Of a DNA stretch of 64,000 bases, positions 48,137 to 60,617 are shown piece by piece. The DNA is taken from the NCBI RefSeq assembly GCF_009905375.1, contig NW_027417174.1, forward strand, positions 1 to 64,000, in the 5' to 3' direction. This stretch comes from Apium graveolens. Lineage: Eukaryota > Streptophyta > Magnoliopsida > Apiales > Apiaceae. A model generated the notes under the pieces. It did not search any database, had not been told where the DNA came from, and was given only the letters and a program-made list of their open reading frames with translations. A program made the translations under genes and the position numbers. Position 1 is the stretch's first letter; every line of letters starts with the position of its first letter.

Positions 48137-49012
48137 CCAGGATCGTAGTCGAACCTTCGACCTAGATTTTGGTCGAAAACTAGTGTCTTTCTTTGCTTCC
48201 CGGTCGTTTGGTTTCGACTAGGATTTACGACCTGGGTTTTGACCAGGATCCTAGTCAAACCTTCGACCTAGATCTTAGTCGAGACTTCTGTGCTTATTTG
48301 CTTCCTGGTCGTTAGATTTCGACTAGGATTCACGACCTGGGTTTCGACCAGGATCCTAGTCGATTCTTCGACCTGGATTTTAGTCTAGGTTTCTGGACCC
48401 CATTCTTGAAAAATATTATGCTTGATTCAGGAATTTGACCTCGATCCTAGCTCGTCTTTCGACCTCAATCCAGTTCTATTATACCCGTAATTTTCGGGTG
48501 TCTGTTCGAAAGAATTCGAACAGAATTCACGAGCTGAAATTCGACCTCAATCCTGATCCATTATACCCATAATTTCTGGGTGTCTATTTAAAAGAATTCG
48601 AGCAGAATTCACGACTTAGAACTCGACCTCAATCCTGGTCTTATTGGGCTTCCTTCTTATCCAATTTGGATTGGGCCTTATCTTTTTTAGAGCTTTGATT
48701 TGGGTCTTCTATTTTCCCAAATCCTAATTGGATTTAGGCCTTCTATTTTCCAAATCTTAATTGGATTTGGGCTTTTTATTTTTCCAAATCCTAATTGGAT
48801 TTGGGCCTCCCATTGGGCCTCTTATTAATCTGGGCTTAATATATTAAAACACCTTCTTTAGAATTCTCTAGAATTCTCGGGAATTTTTATTTAATTTCTT
48901 TGGAATTCCTTGGAATATTCTGGAATGTTCCATTTCTGGGCTTTTTTCTTTGGGCCTTTATCCTTACTGGGCTTTTTATCCCTTCAACTTCACTTTTTCA
49001 CCTATATAAAGG
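48137..49012 (+). other. Leader of the gypsy-type gene, right half
   Basis: It continues the GGATCCTAGTCG / TTCGACCTGG repeats broken by the CACTA, with about ten variants to 48480, followed by GAATTCGA-bearing repeats and a run of 'GGGCC...CCAAATCCTAATTGG' repeats (48650-48830). Inverted pairs could form stems. Likely LTR or untranslated leader of the element that encodes the next gene. Confidence 0.5.
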
Positions 49013-49020
49013 AGTGAGTA
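49013..49020 (+). promoter_or_regulatory. TATA box of the gypsy-type gene
   Basis: TATATAAA in a CACCTATATAAAGGAG context, about 30 bp before a C/T-rich likely start site (CTCCTCACTTTCTC). A leader intron follows (donor at 49150, TTTTTCCAG acceptor at 49233) directly before the ATG. Confidence 0.7.
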
Positions 49021-49233
49021 GAGTCTACTGCTCCTCACTTTCTCATTTCTAAATTCTCCTTCTTTCTTCTTTTGTTAAGAATCTCAGAGCAATAACAGTA
49101 GGTCGGAGTATCTTAATCCCCAAAGCCTTTTTTAGGAGCATTACTTCAGGTAAGACTTCTCCCTTTACTTCTTGTGCTTGTTTTTGCATAGTTTGCGTTT
49201 TAAAATTATCTCCTTATGTGCCTTTTTTTCCAG

Positions 49234-50959
49234 ATGGCTGATAAGAAAATGACCCGTTTGGCCAAGATGAATGTGGCCAGAAAGTCCAATAAATTCCCCA
49301 TTCGGTCAAGGTACACTTCCTTGATTGATATATATGATCAACACACGAGGGGACGAGAACCCGTCAGATGCGCATCTAGACGCGCACGACCATATCAGTG
49401 CCTTGCGGGATCTAAAGGAGCTGGACAAGTTGAGCGGTTGTTTCAAAATCAAGGATCCTTTCAAGCTAGTTCTTGCAAGTCCGGCCGACAGGGCCTGTCA
49501 GTGGAGGAAAGACGCAATATGCGTCTATAGGGATACATTAAGGGCAGGTATTAGACTCCCCTTTCACCCATTCATCCCTATTTTGCTAGCTGATATGGGC
49601 ATCAGCCCTTGCCAACTCCCTCCTAACTCTTGGAGGTTGATTATGTGCTATCTTTCGCAATGCACCAAGCACAATGTCTCTACCTCTGTTGCTGTTTTTA
49701 GAAAGATTTTCCAGTTCAAGAACAGTCCTGACAAGAATCCGGGGTGGGTTTCTTTAAACCAGCACCCAACCGTTCCCCACATAGTGAACGTGAAGTCCAT
49801 CCCTGACAACAACTTGGGGTGGAAGAAAGATTTTATGTTCGTCGTTTGGGAGGGTGGCGATTGGGGCACCCTATTTCGCTCGTCTTTTGGGCTAGCCGTA
49901 GATGGGAGCCCAAACGATATAATTTTGTCTGAGGAGGAGACCAGAGCTTCCAACCTCCTTACGCAAGATAATGGGACTTCCCATTCTTGGGATCTTATCA
50001 GGGAGACCGTTCTTGTAGAATGCGGCCTTTCTCCCGTCCCTAAGAAGAGTACGTTTCCTTCCTTATCTAGTAGTTTTCGTTCCTTTTATCTTCTACTTTG
50101 CTAACTTCTCAACTCACTTATCTTATTTGTTGCAGTGGCTGAGAAAATTGAGGAGGCTACAAAGCCTAAAGACCTGGAAACGACCAGGATGAAGTGTGCT
50201 GTAAAGGTGTTTAAAGACCCGCGCCTTGGGGATCGTTTCCCGGAGTTCCTACTCCAGGAAAAGGAACCAGGCGAAGAAGGCCCCGGCCAAGTTTTATGTA
50301 CCAAGCAAAAACAAGGGTCTTACTTCCAACCTGCTTGTGGAATCCGGGGCAAGGGTTCGATTGTTGGCAACACAGCGCTTGCCAAGGAATGGTCTATGCA
50401 TTCCATTTCCCCGGTTGACTATCAAGACTTTGTCCTTCAACAGGACTTGGAGGCTAACGAGCTTTTCGGAGCTCAGGCTTTGGCGACGGTACGTCTTTTT
50501 CCTTTGCCATTCATAGTTTTTTTTGATTTTTTCCATTTCTTACCTTTGCTGTCTATCTTGTGGGCGAACGCCCATTTTCAAGGGGCAATTCACCAAGCCA
50601 AGGCTTGGAAGGTTGGCCTCGAGAATGCGAACAAGAAGCTGGAGGAGGCCAACCAAAGAATAGAGGCCTATGAAGCCCGACTTGCCTCATCTACTTCTGA
50701 CTTGGAAACGGCCCGGGCTGAAAATGTTATCCTCAAGGCTCAAAAGGATAAAGCCTTTGACGGCTCGATGGACACTCAGGAGTTCAAGCATTTAATGGTG
50801 GCGCATGATGCCCTCCTTCATCGAGTCAGCTATAAGGAAGGCTGGGACGCCGCTGTGGATGCCATTCAGGACGAGTTTCCAGAAGTCCGGGAACAGTCCT
50901 CCTTCCCTTGCGAGTTCCAGCACTTGGGGGCGTTACAGATAAGACAAAATAAAAAATAA
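49234..50959 (+). pseudogene. Gypsy-type putative transposase gene, copy 2
   Basis: It starts MADKKMTRLAKMN right after a leader-intron acceptor. A frame change around 49330-49370 separates this N terminus from the main frame, which then runs open to the first intron (50049-50135; the split codon rejoins as ATG). The core domain (about residues 50-240) resembles PF04195: RLPFHPFIP, PGWVSLNQHP, FMFVVWEGGDWG. Exon 2 is 50136-50488. Intron 2 (50489-50563) has lost its AG acceptor (TGG instead of TAG) but is open in frame, so reading through it gives a continuous 274-codon frame. The C terminus has a coiled coil and YKEGWDAAVDAI. No catalytic motif is seen; function unknown. Confidence 0.78.
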
Positions 50960-51710
50960 TAACTAATATTCATCCGGAACACGCTAAACAAAATTATACA
51001 ATTGATCCAATCTGTAATAAAAAAATAAAAGTAGACCAATAAAAATTTATTAGATCGATATAATTGCATCAAGCTAAACAAAATAATAAACGGGCTTAAA
51101 CTAAAATAAATATGTGAAAGAAAATTCGTATTAAAATAAATATATAAAAGAAAACTCGTTTACCTCATTTAATGTCATCAGACTAAAACAAAATTAAATT
51201 TATTATCCATTCGGTCTAAGAGAAAATAATTTTTACCTATTTACCCCGGATCAATAATATTTATTATTTTATTTTAGCTTGATTTTTCAAATTCAACTAA
51301 TTATATGTAGTTTTTAAAAAAATTTATTTCAAATTGGATAAATAGTATAATTTTGTTTAGCCACTCCCGGTAAATTTTATATATTATTTTTTTTAACGAA
51401 AACCATTAGACATATTATAATTATATCATGAATATTTATCTATTAATGAAAGTGTTTTGTTTTAAATATTACAATAATTACTGTGAGTGAACCTACTACC
51501 AACCAAACTTTTATTGTTTACCAACCAAACTTTCATTGTTTAGTTTTTAATATAATTGTGTAGATATGGGGTATAATTTGGTACAACGATTATCCCCTAA
51601 TTTTAATTATTAAAAAATAAATAAATTGTCCTACTAAACTAATAAATAAAAAATTTAAATATTAACATTTAAGCTAGTAGATATTAAAAAGAGAAGCATC
51701 TTGAGTTCTC
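50960..51710. other. AT-rich spacer, copy 2
   Basis: Counterpart of 1630-2370, with no gene seen. Confidence 0.5.
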
Positions 51711-51838
51711 TAGTCCAATAAGTAAAGCCAACATCACACTTCTTCGAGACTTCTCTGTTGCAGCCACCTTCTTTTGTACACTGATCCAGTACTGTCCCAG
51801 CGTAGCTTCATTCTTTTTGCATCAGAAGGTGCCTCCAC

Positions 51839-53436
51839 TCAAGACGGTGATGTATGATCGGACTTGCTGTGCAGATATCGGCAATTAGCGTCATTTCGAC
51901 ATCCCCTGGGAGTGTTTAAGTACGTGCACGGCTCCTGATGGGGATTCAGCGTAGATGGTCCTTGCCCAACTATTTGAGTGTTTGCATGCAACGAAGAGCA
52001 GTTCGTGGGACGGGTTGAGTGACTAAAGGCGGCTATCATATTAGCAGCAGCCTGCTGGTTGACCATTAGCAATGTAACCAAATCATTCACTAAAGGATTC
52101 AGACCCATTGCTGTTACGAGTTGTGTCCCCAGCATAGGTATCAGAGCAGTTTGTCCTGAGATAGGGTACGGGTGCATCTGGAGTAGAGGTGGATTCCTAG
52201 GCAGAAGGGATGGCAGCCCATTTGTGGTGGCTGTAGGCTGGCGGTTTGTGGCAAAGAAAATATAGCCACTGGTGATATTGGAGGTTCCATTCTCATACCA
52301 GCAACCGTTCCATTTTCACTGATTGAACTCTCAATCTCTATATCCGATTCCCAGTTGGTACTTGGTGAGTAATACAGAGGTGACATTGGGGTCATTGTTG
52401 CTTCTGGTAATGGTATGTCATTGTTAATTAGGCTCTTATTGCTGCTTGATGTGACCATTGAAGAAACGGTTATTGAAGGGGCAGAGGATTCACCAGTAAT
52501 GCAATGTGAATTGTGTCCAGGAGCTGTATTTTCCCTTGGAAAGGTAAGTAACGATTCAGGAATGGTTGCTATGGCACTGGCACATGACTTTCCTTTAGCT
52601 GTCGAATCATATATTTTTATCAGTTTCTCCACATCTCCTGGGTTCTGTAGGAGACGCGCTAGCAAGTCCAGGTCAAGAACATCCTGAGCAGGCACCGAAG
52701 ATGTCCAAGCAATGGGTTTGGGGATGACTACTCCAGTATTTTCTCGGACACAGTAAAACTGATCAGGGTTTTCTCTGGGAACTGATATTGTTGGCTCGAT
52801 TCCAGTGAAACTTTGCCCGCTGAAAAACTTACGAACAGTATCTGTGTCGAGCCATTGCATGAACATGCCCAAATCAACTACAGGTTCACCTTGCCCCAAT
52901 GCGACCCCATTTAAAGCATTTAGGGCATCAATAGCCATGGACATTATTTCATCATTCACTGATGAAGTAGTCAGGAATGGTGAACTGTTGTTGAGCAGGT
53001 TGCCTTTCTCCTCTATGGGTATTATCAGGGTTGTGCTGTCTGAATGGTCAGTGGGCTCCGCCTGAAATCTGACATTAAAATAAAAAGTAAAAAAAATAAT
53101 CTGAGGTGCTAAATTAGGATAAAGTTAAAAAGTTGACTCGAGAACAAGAAACTTTACCTAGGATCAGTTGGTACACATCTCCAGGTAGCCTCTATGCTCT
53201 CTTGCCCAGCAGCCACACCCCAGTTAATATCCAAAGTTAACTGTGATTGAAATCCGTGTGTAATATTCAACATCAGAACTTATAATAGAAAAGTGCATAG
53301 CATTTTTAACTAAAAAAATATCAAAATGTATGTAATATCAATGTTTCAACTCATACCTTTGCAGGACACATCCATTCTATTTGTAGAATATCCCCATGTC
53401 TTCCACCTATCTTTGCATCCACCGCCTTATGAACAC
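51839..53436 (-). pseudogene. CCCH zinc-finger protein gene (AtC3H6-like), copy 2
   Basis: Better copy. Exons at 53436-53357 (KIGGRHGDILQIEWMCPAK), 53240-53158 (DINWGVAAGQESIEATWR) and 53068-51839. Using the TGTCAG acceptor at 53074-53069, exon 2 joins in frame to a stretch reading DSTTLIIPIEEKGN and on through the LLARLLQNP region; copy 1 is broken here by a missing base. The frame change at about 52262-52275 remains, after which GYIFFATNRQP leads to the C-x8-C-x5-C-x3-H finger. It is either an old frameshift or an unseen splice event. Family members are nuclear RNA-binding-type proteins of unclear role. Confidence 0.7.
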
Positions 53437-53752
53437 CTATGTGTGCAGGAAATAATAATAAGTTTAATTATTATTACTTCAAATGTGATTCAAAATATTT
53501 TCAGTCTTGAGAATAAGCACGAACTCGTGAAAGGAAAAAGTCTTGCCTAAAAATATTTAAAGATAGATTTGAAATTGATAATATTAAGATGAGAACGTTC
53601 AAGTACGATGAAACCAATTCTAGAAAAAAAATTGTCCTTAACTGCTAATTAAACATCAACTCCCTAATTAGCTTGAAATAGTAGGGGGAAAGCAAGAATT
53701 TTAAAAAATTATGAAGTGTGACGATATATCAAATAATGCGACATCTAAGATA

Positions 53753-54001
53753 CTCCCTCCGTCCCTTTCAATTGTTTACATTTTTTAGAGAGTGTCTGAC
53801 ACGCATTTTAAGGTGCATATAAAGAATAGTTCTGTATTTTTTTTAGAATTTTGTTTTTTTGAATAAAAATTAAAACATTCAACTTTTATTCAGAAAAAGA
53901 AAATTGTAAAAATAAGTTACATAACTATACCTTTTATGCACCTTAAAATGCATGTCAGACACTTCCCCAGAAATGTAAACAATAGGAAGGGACTGAGGTA
54001 G
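53753..54001. mobile_element. Stowaway-like MITE, copy 2
   Basis: 249 bp flanked by TA (53751-53752; 54002-54003). Its left end CTCCCTCCGTCCC is the exact family consensus, better kept than in copy 1. Confidence 0.88.
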
Positions 54002-55019
54002 TATATTTTATATAAGAGATCACTAAATACGTGTGCACCTCATTGCATATTCTTATTCCTAAGGTGCGCACAAAAAGTCCATTACGGCTAATTAATTAAG
54101 GACCTTGATATTAATAAAGAGAGGCTTTTCACTTGGCAAAAAGAAGAAGATGGAAGGCTTCTCTCACCCTTCATAGTTAATAACACATAAGACAATATGT
54201 ATTTTATCTTTGAGGATTCTAGATCTACTTGTGAAGATTATAAACACCTGAGTCATATAACAAACATTATCTTAAGTAATTATCTCCATTAAGGTGTTAT
54301 ACGAAGACTTTATATGGATCTTATACTATTATTTAACACATTACAACCTCAGGCATGATAGCAAGTTGTACTTACATATGAATTTTTTAGTTCGGTTTGA
54401 ATTGTAATACTTAAAAAGATTTGAGAAGAAATGTGTATACAAAGCTGATTACAATTAAAATAAATTGAAGTCAATTTGTTATTAATGAGTTAAACAATAA
54501 CAACAACAAATATCATAACATTATATGCAATCTTGGATTAAATATAAAATAATATTACCCGTATATTTGTGAACGTGGAGGAGGAAGTAAAACTTTAACT
54601 TTGATGGAGCATTTTCTTCATTGCTTTCCGGCTATGTTTTAGAAATTTGATTTACATCATATTCAAACAAAAAAATGAATTTAGAAAAATAAATTAAATC
54701 TAGAAAATATGGAATCGGATGAATTTAACCGGTGATAAAAATCTAATAGTATGCTTGCAACTGAAATAAATTCAGACAACTTACTTATATCGGGATGATG
54801 AACATTTTACAAAGACGAGGACTTCTTGCGAATCCGACAAATATTAAAAAAAATGCTAATTTATTGGGCCTAAATCTCAATCGATGATATAGAAACTGTT
54901 ATTCAAATAGTAATAGGAAAGTGGTAAGGGGTGTATGTGAAATGAGTTTTCTAATTGGTACACAAACTTTAAGTTTTGTTATTAGATTAAATGATAATGA
55001 TCTTAATTGGCTCAAAAAA

Positions 55020-55310
55020 TGAAGGAGATTTAGATCTATATGGTTTGATGCAGAGTGGAGAAAAAAACTGATTTAAATCTATATCGAATAATGGAGAATG
55101 GGGGAGAAAAATAGAGATTTTAGATCTATATCGGATGATGGAAATCTGGAAGAAGAAAAATATTTGATGTATATCGGATGATGGAAATTGACGGAGAAGA
55201 AAAGAGATTCAGGTTTATATCGGATGATGGAGAGTGGAGCACGAGAAAAGAAAATTAGATCTATATCGGACGATAGAGGGTGGACGAGAATAAAAGATGG
55301 TTGTGATGGA
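55020..55310. repeat. Degenerate minisatellite, copy 2
   Basis: Same AGATCTATATCGGATGATGG units as 5675-5945, with indels. Confidence 0.65.
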
Positions 55311-56429
55311 AAAGATACAGTAGGAAATGAAAATTATTTATAACGTCTTTCGAAGAATCTAGAATAGACGAGAGGCTTTCGAAGAATCTAGAATAGACGA
55401 GAGCCTACATGAGGATATAAGTGTCACAAATCAATGTTTATGTTATATTAAAAAATGATAAGTAATATTTATTTGATGCATTTTTTATATAAATCTATAT
55501 TTAATAGAGTCAAATGTATATGGTGTACTCGCTTTTTGGTTGTCACATCACTTGGGATGGTAAATTTTAAAAACCGTAACCGGTGAATTTTCAAATTTTT
55601 ACAAACTATTAAATATGACTCACTATATTACTCGTGTCAAGGTTATTTCAAACTTGTACTCAATATGCGTGGTACATACTATACTTAAACTATCATGTTA
55701 AAATATGTAAGTTGTTAAACAAAAGTAGATCTAACTTTTATTCGTCCAATATAAAATTTCAATATAAAATTTCAATAGAAAATAACATTTATTAAAAATA
55801 ACATCATAAAGGTGGTCGCCATTTTAGTCATTTTTAAATTCAAGCCATATACTTGAAGCAGTAGCATGTAAAGTTTGAATTGATTTTTCTTAATGACTAA
55901 ACCCCGTGAAAAATTAAAAGAAAACTGGGGGACTCGCAGGTATGAGTTGTGTATAACTTTTATAATATTTGAATTTACTATATGCATTGCATTTGTAAAT
56001 AAATCTTTCGCATTAGTATTAAGAAAAAAAAATTCTATTTACAAGAAAATAATTATTTTTACGACTATTAATATATGCATAAATTAATATTTTCTATCCT
56101 TTTCCACTTCCAATTTTTTTACTATTTTGGTATATTTATAGTACTCTATGAACATAAAATCTATAATCGAAATAATAAATATGAGCCGTGTAATTTTTGG
56201 CTTTTTTCATCAACATATCTCTAGAAGGCATATCATAGGATTTCACTAGCAAAATTTAATTAAATATTAGAAATATTCTTCCTATTAACACAATTAATGG
56301 AAAAATTAAAAAAATTGAGACTACTTAAAATATAGTTAGATATTAAATAAATGGGGTGTGCTCGCAAGGCTGATTCACGTAATTGAATGGTGCTAAGTCA
56401 TCCTCTGCCCCGATCTAGAGAGAAATAAA

Positions 56430-56700
56430 GAGACAAAGATGGTGAGAGAAAAGAGTGGGAACAAAGATGGTGAGAGAAAAGAGTGGGAACGAGAAAATGG
56501 GAGGCGAAGATGGAGGGGACAGTGAGAGAAGATAAAAAGAGAGAGCGGGAGGGGCGGAGAAAGGAATATTAAATTCTGAAGGAATGGAGAGACATGAGGA
56601 GAGAGGTAGATGGAGAGAGGGGGAATTGAGAGGGAATGGAGGAAGAGGAAGTTGGCTAATATGAAAATGGAGTGTTGGATGATTGAATGGAGAAGTGGCG
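56430..56700. repeat. Purine-rich tract, copy 2
   Basis: Counterpart of 7040-7330, with the same 28-bp unit present twice. Confidence 0.6.
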
Positions 56701-57522
56701 GGGGCTTGGTTAGTGAAAGACCCGATAAATATTGGGTTATTACGAGGTGGAAACAAGAATAAAACAACAAGTTAATTGAATTATAGGGGACTCTACATGT
56801 TAATGGCTCTTTAATTTGGTAGAAATTTAGTATTAATTGGGAGGCCTGGCTGCCAGATTCAGTTTAAGTTGCAAATATATAATATATGGAAAATACTAGA
56901 GCCCCATATATTGTGACAAATTTTTCCCAAATACTTTTCAATTTGTCTAGTGTGTGTCAATAGGCACATGTTAAATACTAAAAACTATAAATTTAAAGCA
57001 TTTTAATTTAGAGTATTTGGTAGTTTATAACCCACTTTTATTTTTATTTTTGTAATTTGGGTCTACATTATTTTATGTGTCAACATACACCCCATAAAAT
57101 TAATTTCGCTTCTATTTGTCCCCCACTCACCAGTTTCCATCCAAGATGACCATTAATTTTAATCGAAGTAGGGGCATTTCAGCAAATTACTAATTCAAAC
57201 AGAAAAAAATAAGACTAATTGGCACTTTGTAACACATTTCTTTGGGCATTTTTTCAATTCGGGTCTATATTATGTATCCTTGCAAGTTGCACCTTTAACT
57301 TTTATATCAGGGGAAAAATTAAAAATTTCTAGTATCCAAGAACAAATTGCCACATCATTCGATTTTCCAATCCAAACCGACAAATAAATACATGAATCGA
57401 TTGCAAATAGGGCTAATCAAAACCTATTTATGTAGTTGTTGTTAATGCACCGATCAAAATAAGCAAAAATTATAAAAGTTTATGTTTATTCTATGCATAT
57501 GAGCACATCATAGAAAAACGAA

Positions 57523-58547
57523 TCTATACTCTTTATTAATAAGCGAAACTATGTATAATTTGGTGCTAAAAGTACCAAAGTACCAAATTTTGCTACTTAC
57601 GTGACATAAGTTGACTTCCATTCTCTATTAACTTTATTTTTAACACAACTCGACTTATATTGTTTGTAAATTTAATTTTCTTTTTAGTTAGTGTTCATCC
57701 AATCTTCTTTTTCATTTTTAAAATAAAAATATTTTTTAAACGATTTATAAATTATATTAAAAAATTATTAAGTTACGTTAAATAAAGTAAAATAACTTAT
57801 ATTTATGTTTAATTTTATAAAAACTACAAACTAATAACAATAATTGACTTATATTTTCTATAAACTTTATTTATTTATAAATTATATTAAGAATTTATTA
57901 AGTTCATTAAATTAAGTAAAATGACATATATTTACTTTTATTTTGAAAAACTACTAATTACAAACTACAAAGTAAACTATTAACACGAATTGACTTCTAT
58001 TCTCTGTAAACTTTATTTTCTGTATTATTATTTTAAAAATAATTAAGTAATAGCAAATGACTTTAGTAATATTTATTAACTTATAAACTGATAATTATTA
58101 ATTTATCGATCGTATTTGTTACTGTCCATCACAACATTTATATACTTTAAATTAAAAAAAAAATTAACAGTAACAAATTTATGGCCTGTATTTAGATTAT
58201 ATTTAGTAATATTAAATTAAGTTTAATAACATCTATTTACTTTTAATTTGTAAATTAATTTTTATCGATAATTAAGTAATATTAAATAAACTATATTGAA
58301 AAGGCTAATTATAAGATAATTATCAAATTATATTAATTAATATTAAATCATCTATTTACAATTCGTTTCACAAAAATAACACTAATATGTTAGATTTTTT
58401 ATATCAAGTGAAACAATGCAAAACAAGAATTATATTGAAAAATTTCATTACTGATTCAATTATTTTTAACTACATAACTATTTTTTACAAGTACTAATTT
58501 AACATTTTATATTAATATATTAATTTTAATTCGTGTTTCACACGAAT
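57523..58547 (+). mobile_element. Helitron-like element, tentative, copy 2
   Basis: Same TCTATACTC start and ATTCGTGT...ACACGAAT hairpin as copy 1. The second start-like sequence here reads CATACTAATAAGCGAAACC (about 58587), closer to a Helitron start than in copy 1. Confidence 0.35.
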
Positions 58548-59880
58548 TATGAATAATTCTCTACAAATATTAATTCGATATTTTTAGTCGCGGTCATACT
58601 AATAAGCGAAACCATGTTTAGCTCCCAAATCTTGGTACTCACTAGAACATTATACAACTATTTTTGAAATTTTATATAAAAAAAATCTTAACATCTCAAC
58701 TAACAAAAATTAACTTTTACTCTCTCTAAATTTTATTTTTCTTAATTTTTTATTTGTTGCTGAACATCCAAGTGTCGGTTTAATTTCAAATAATCGTATT
58801 AGTAAGTTAACATGACAAATTTATATAAGTAAATAATTACGCGCATGCATAACTAGAACTATACGGTGAAATTTTAGAGTTACACTTAACTTCAATTTGT
58901 TTAACTACATATTTTAAAATCATTTTATAAATTATATTTAGATCTGTATTTTACTCGAATTATGAGTTTCAGTTTTATGTAAATAATAATGTGATTCTGT
59001 TATTTTTAATTTCAGGTCTGTGCTTGGCATGACTTACCAACTAATATCTTATAAATGGTAACTTTCCGAGACCCCACGTGCATTCATAATCGCACACGAA
59101 TGTAATTTCAAAATGTGTCATGTCACATTACTTTGTAACTATTTTTGTATAAGTTTGGGGTTATCTAGTATTACTCGTTATATATTGACAATGAGATTTA
59201 ATGCATCCAAATTTTGTAATTAGCAATCTGAACTGAGCCAAATCACCAAATTTTCTCATTATCACACCAAATTTTCTCAATTATCAGTAAATTTATATTT
59301 AATTACTAAAAATCATACCACCACCTAAGAAATCATTGAATTCAAACATTTAAATGAAAATCATCAATTATTATATGCAAATTTGAAATGTTTTGAAATA
59401 GGCTAAAAATTCTAACATATTAAATATATCCAAAGTGGAGAAAAATACTCAAGAAAAATATGTCTTCAAATAGGCTAAAAGGCTACCTATTAAATATGTC
59501 TTAGTGTACTAGAAAATCTATCTCTCGTGAGATAATCATATATTCTCCACAACTTTTTACTCTAGTTCATAGCGCATATTTTCAAATTTACACCCTAGTA
59601 GCAACATTCAATTTTTTTTATTAAAAGAGGGAAGTGATCTAATAATTGTTTTATCGAGTGAGTGTAGCGATCTATTAACATAGAATTTTGTTAAATAAGG
59701 AGGGAATTTCTGACAATATCTTGATTATTTATAAGAAAGTTAATCAAAAGTAAGTAAGGGTCAAATGATAAGAGGAAAAAATCTTAATAAAATTAAAATT
59801 AGGTATAAATATAATATATACAACATATACAACATTATCACCACAAATAACAATCAAATTAAACCAAATTTCGGATAGTA

Positions 59881-60461
59881 TGGGTGACCATGGGTTTCGA
59901 AACCCGACCTAACCGACCCTACCGGACCTAACCCGCCTTAAACCAACCTAAAAAATTCAAACCGAACTTTAATCGTGTTAAATATTATTAAAATTGAATT
60001 AAATGGGTTAGTTTAGGGTTTTGCGTGCAACCTACCCATTCCAACTTGACCCGCACACCTACTTCTTTTGAGTTTATGTAGTCTTTTTCTTATAAGTTTA
60101 TATGACTTAATTTAATAAACGAAAAGTCAGTATTCCATGTGATCGTATGCATGTAATAAGAATGCATTGTTACATACAATTCAAGTAATTTTTACGTTTT
60201 TATTTTATTATTTTTTTATTATAGGAAAGTTTTGGGGAAGAGTTGATTTGTTGCTTGACGGATGACACAAAATAAATTAATTTGCCTAGTACCTTATAAT
60301 ACCCAATCTAAACCGAACCAAACTGACCAAAAATCTAGTCGACCCAACTCGATAAATTTAAACTTACTTTAATGGGGTTAAATATATATAACTGAATTAA
60401 ATGAATTGGGTTAGAGTTTTGTTCATGATCCGCCTAACTTGACCCGCGTGCACCCCTACCG
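59881..60461. mobile_element. hAT-like MITE fragments, copy 2
   Basis: Counterpart of 10571-11143: stretches at about 59881-60061 and 60298-60461 with the same GGGTGCAC-type ends. Confidence 0.45.
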
Positions 60462-60617
60462 AATAGTAGTTTTTAAGCATAAGATATTTATTGCAAATTC
60501 ATAATATACACGAATTTGGAAGGAAATGAGGATATTTGGTAGGAAATAGACCAGACGCCCACGTAAATTCCTACCAGGAATTTCCTACAATCTCTTTGAA
60601 TATATTTAAAAAAACTT

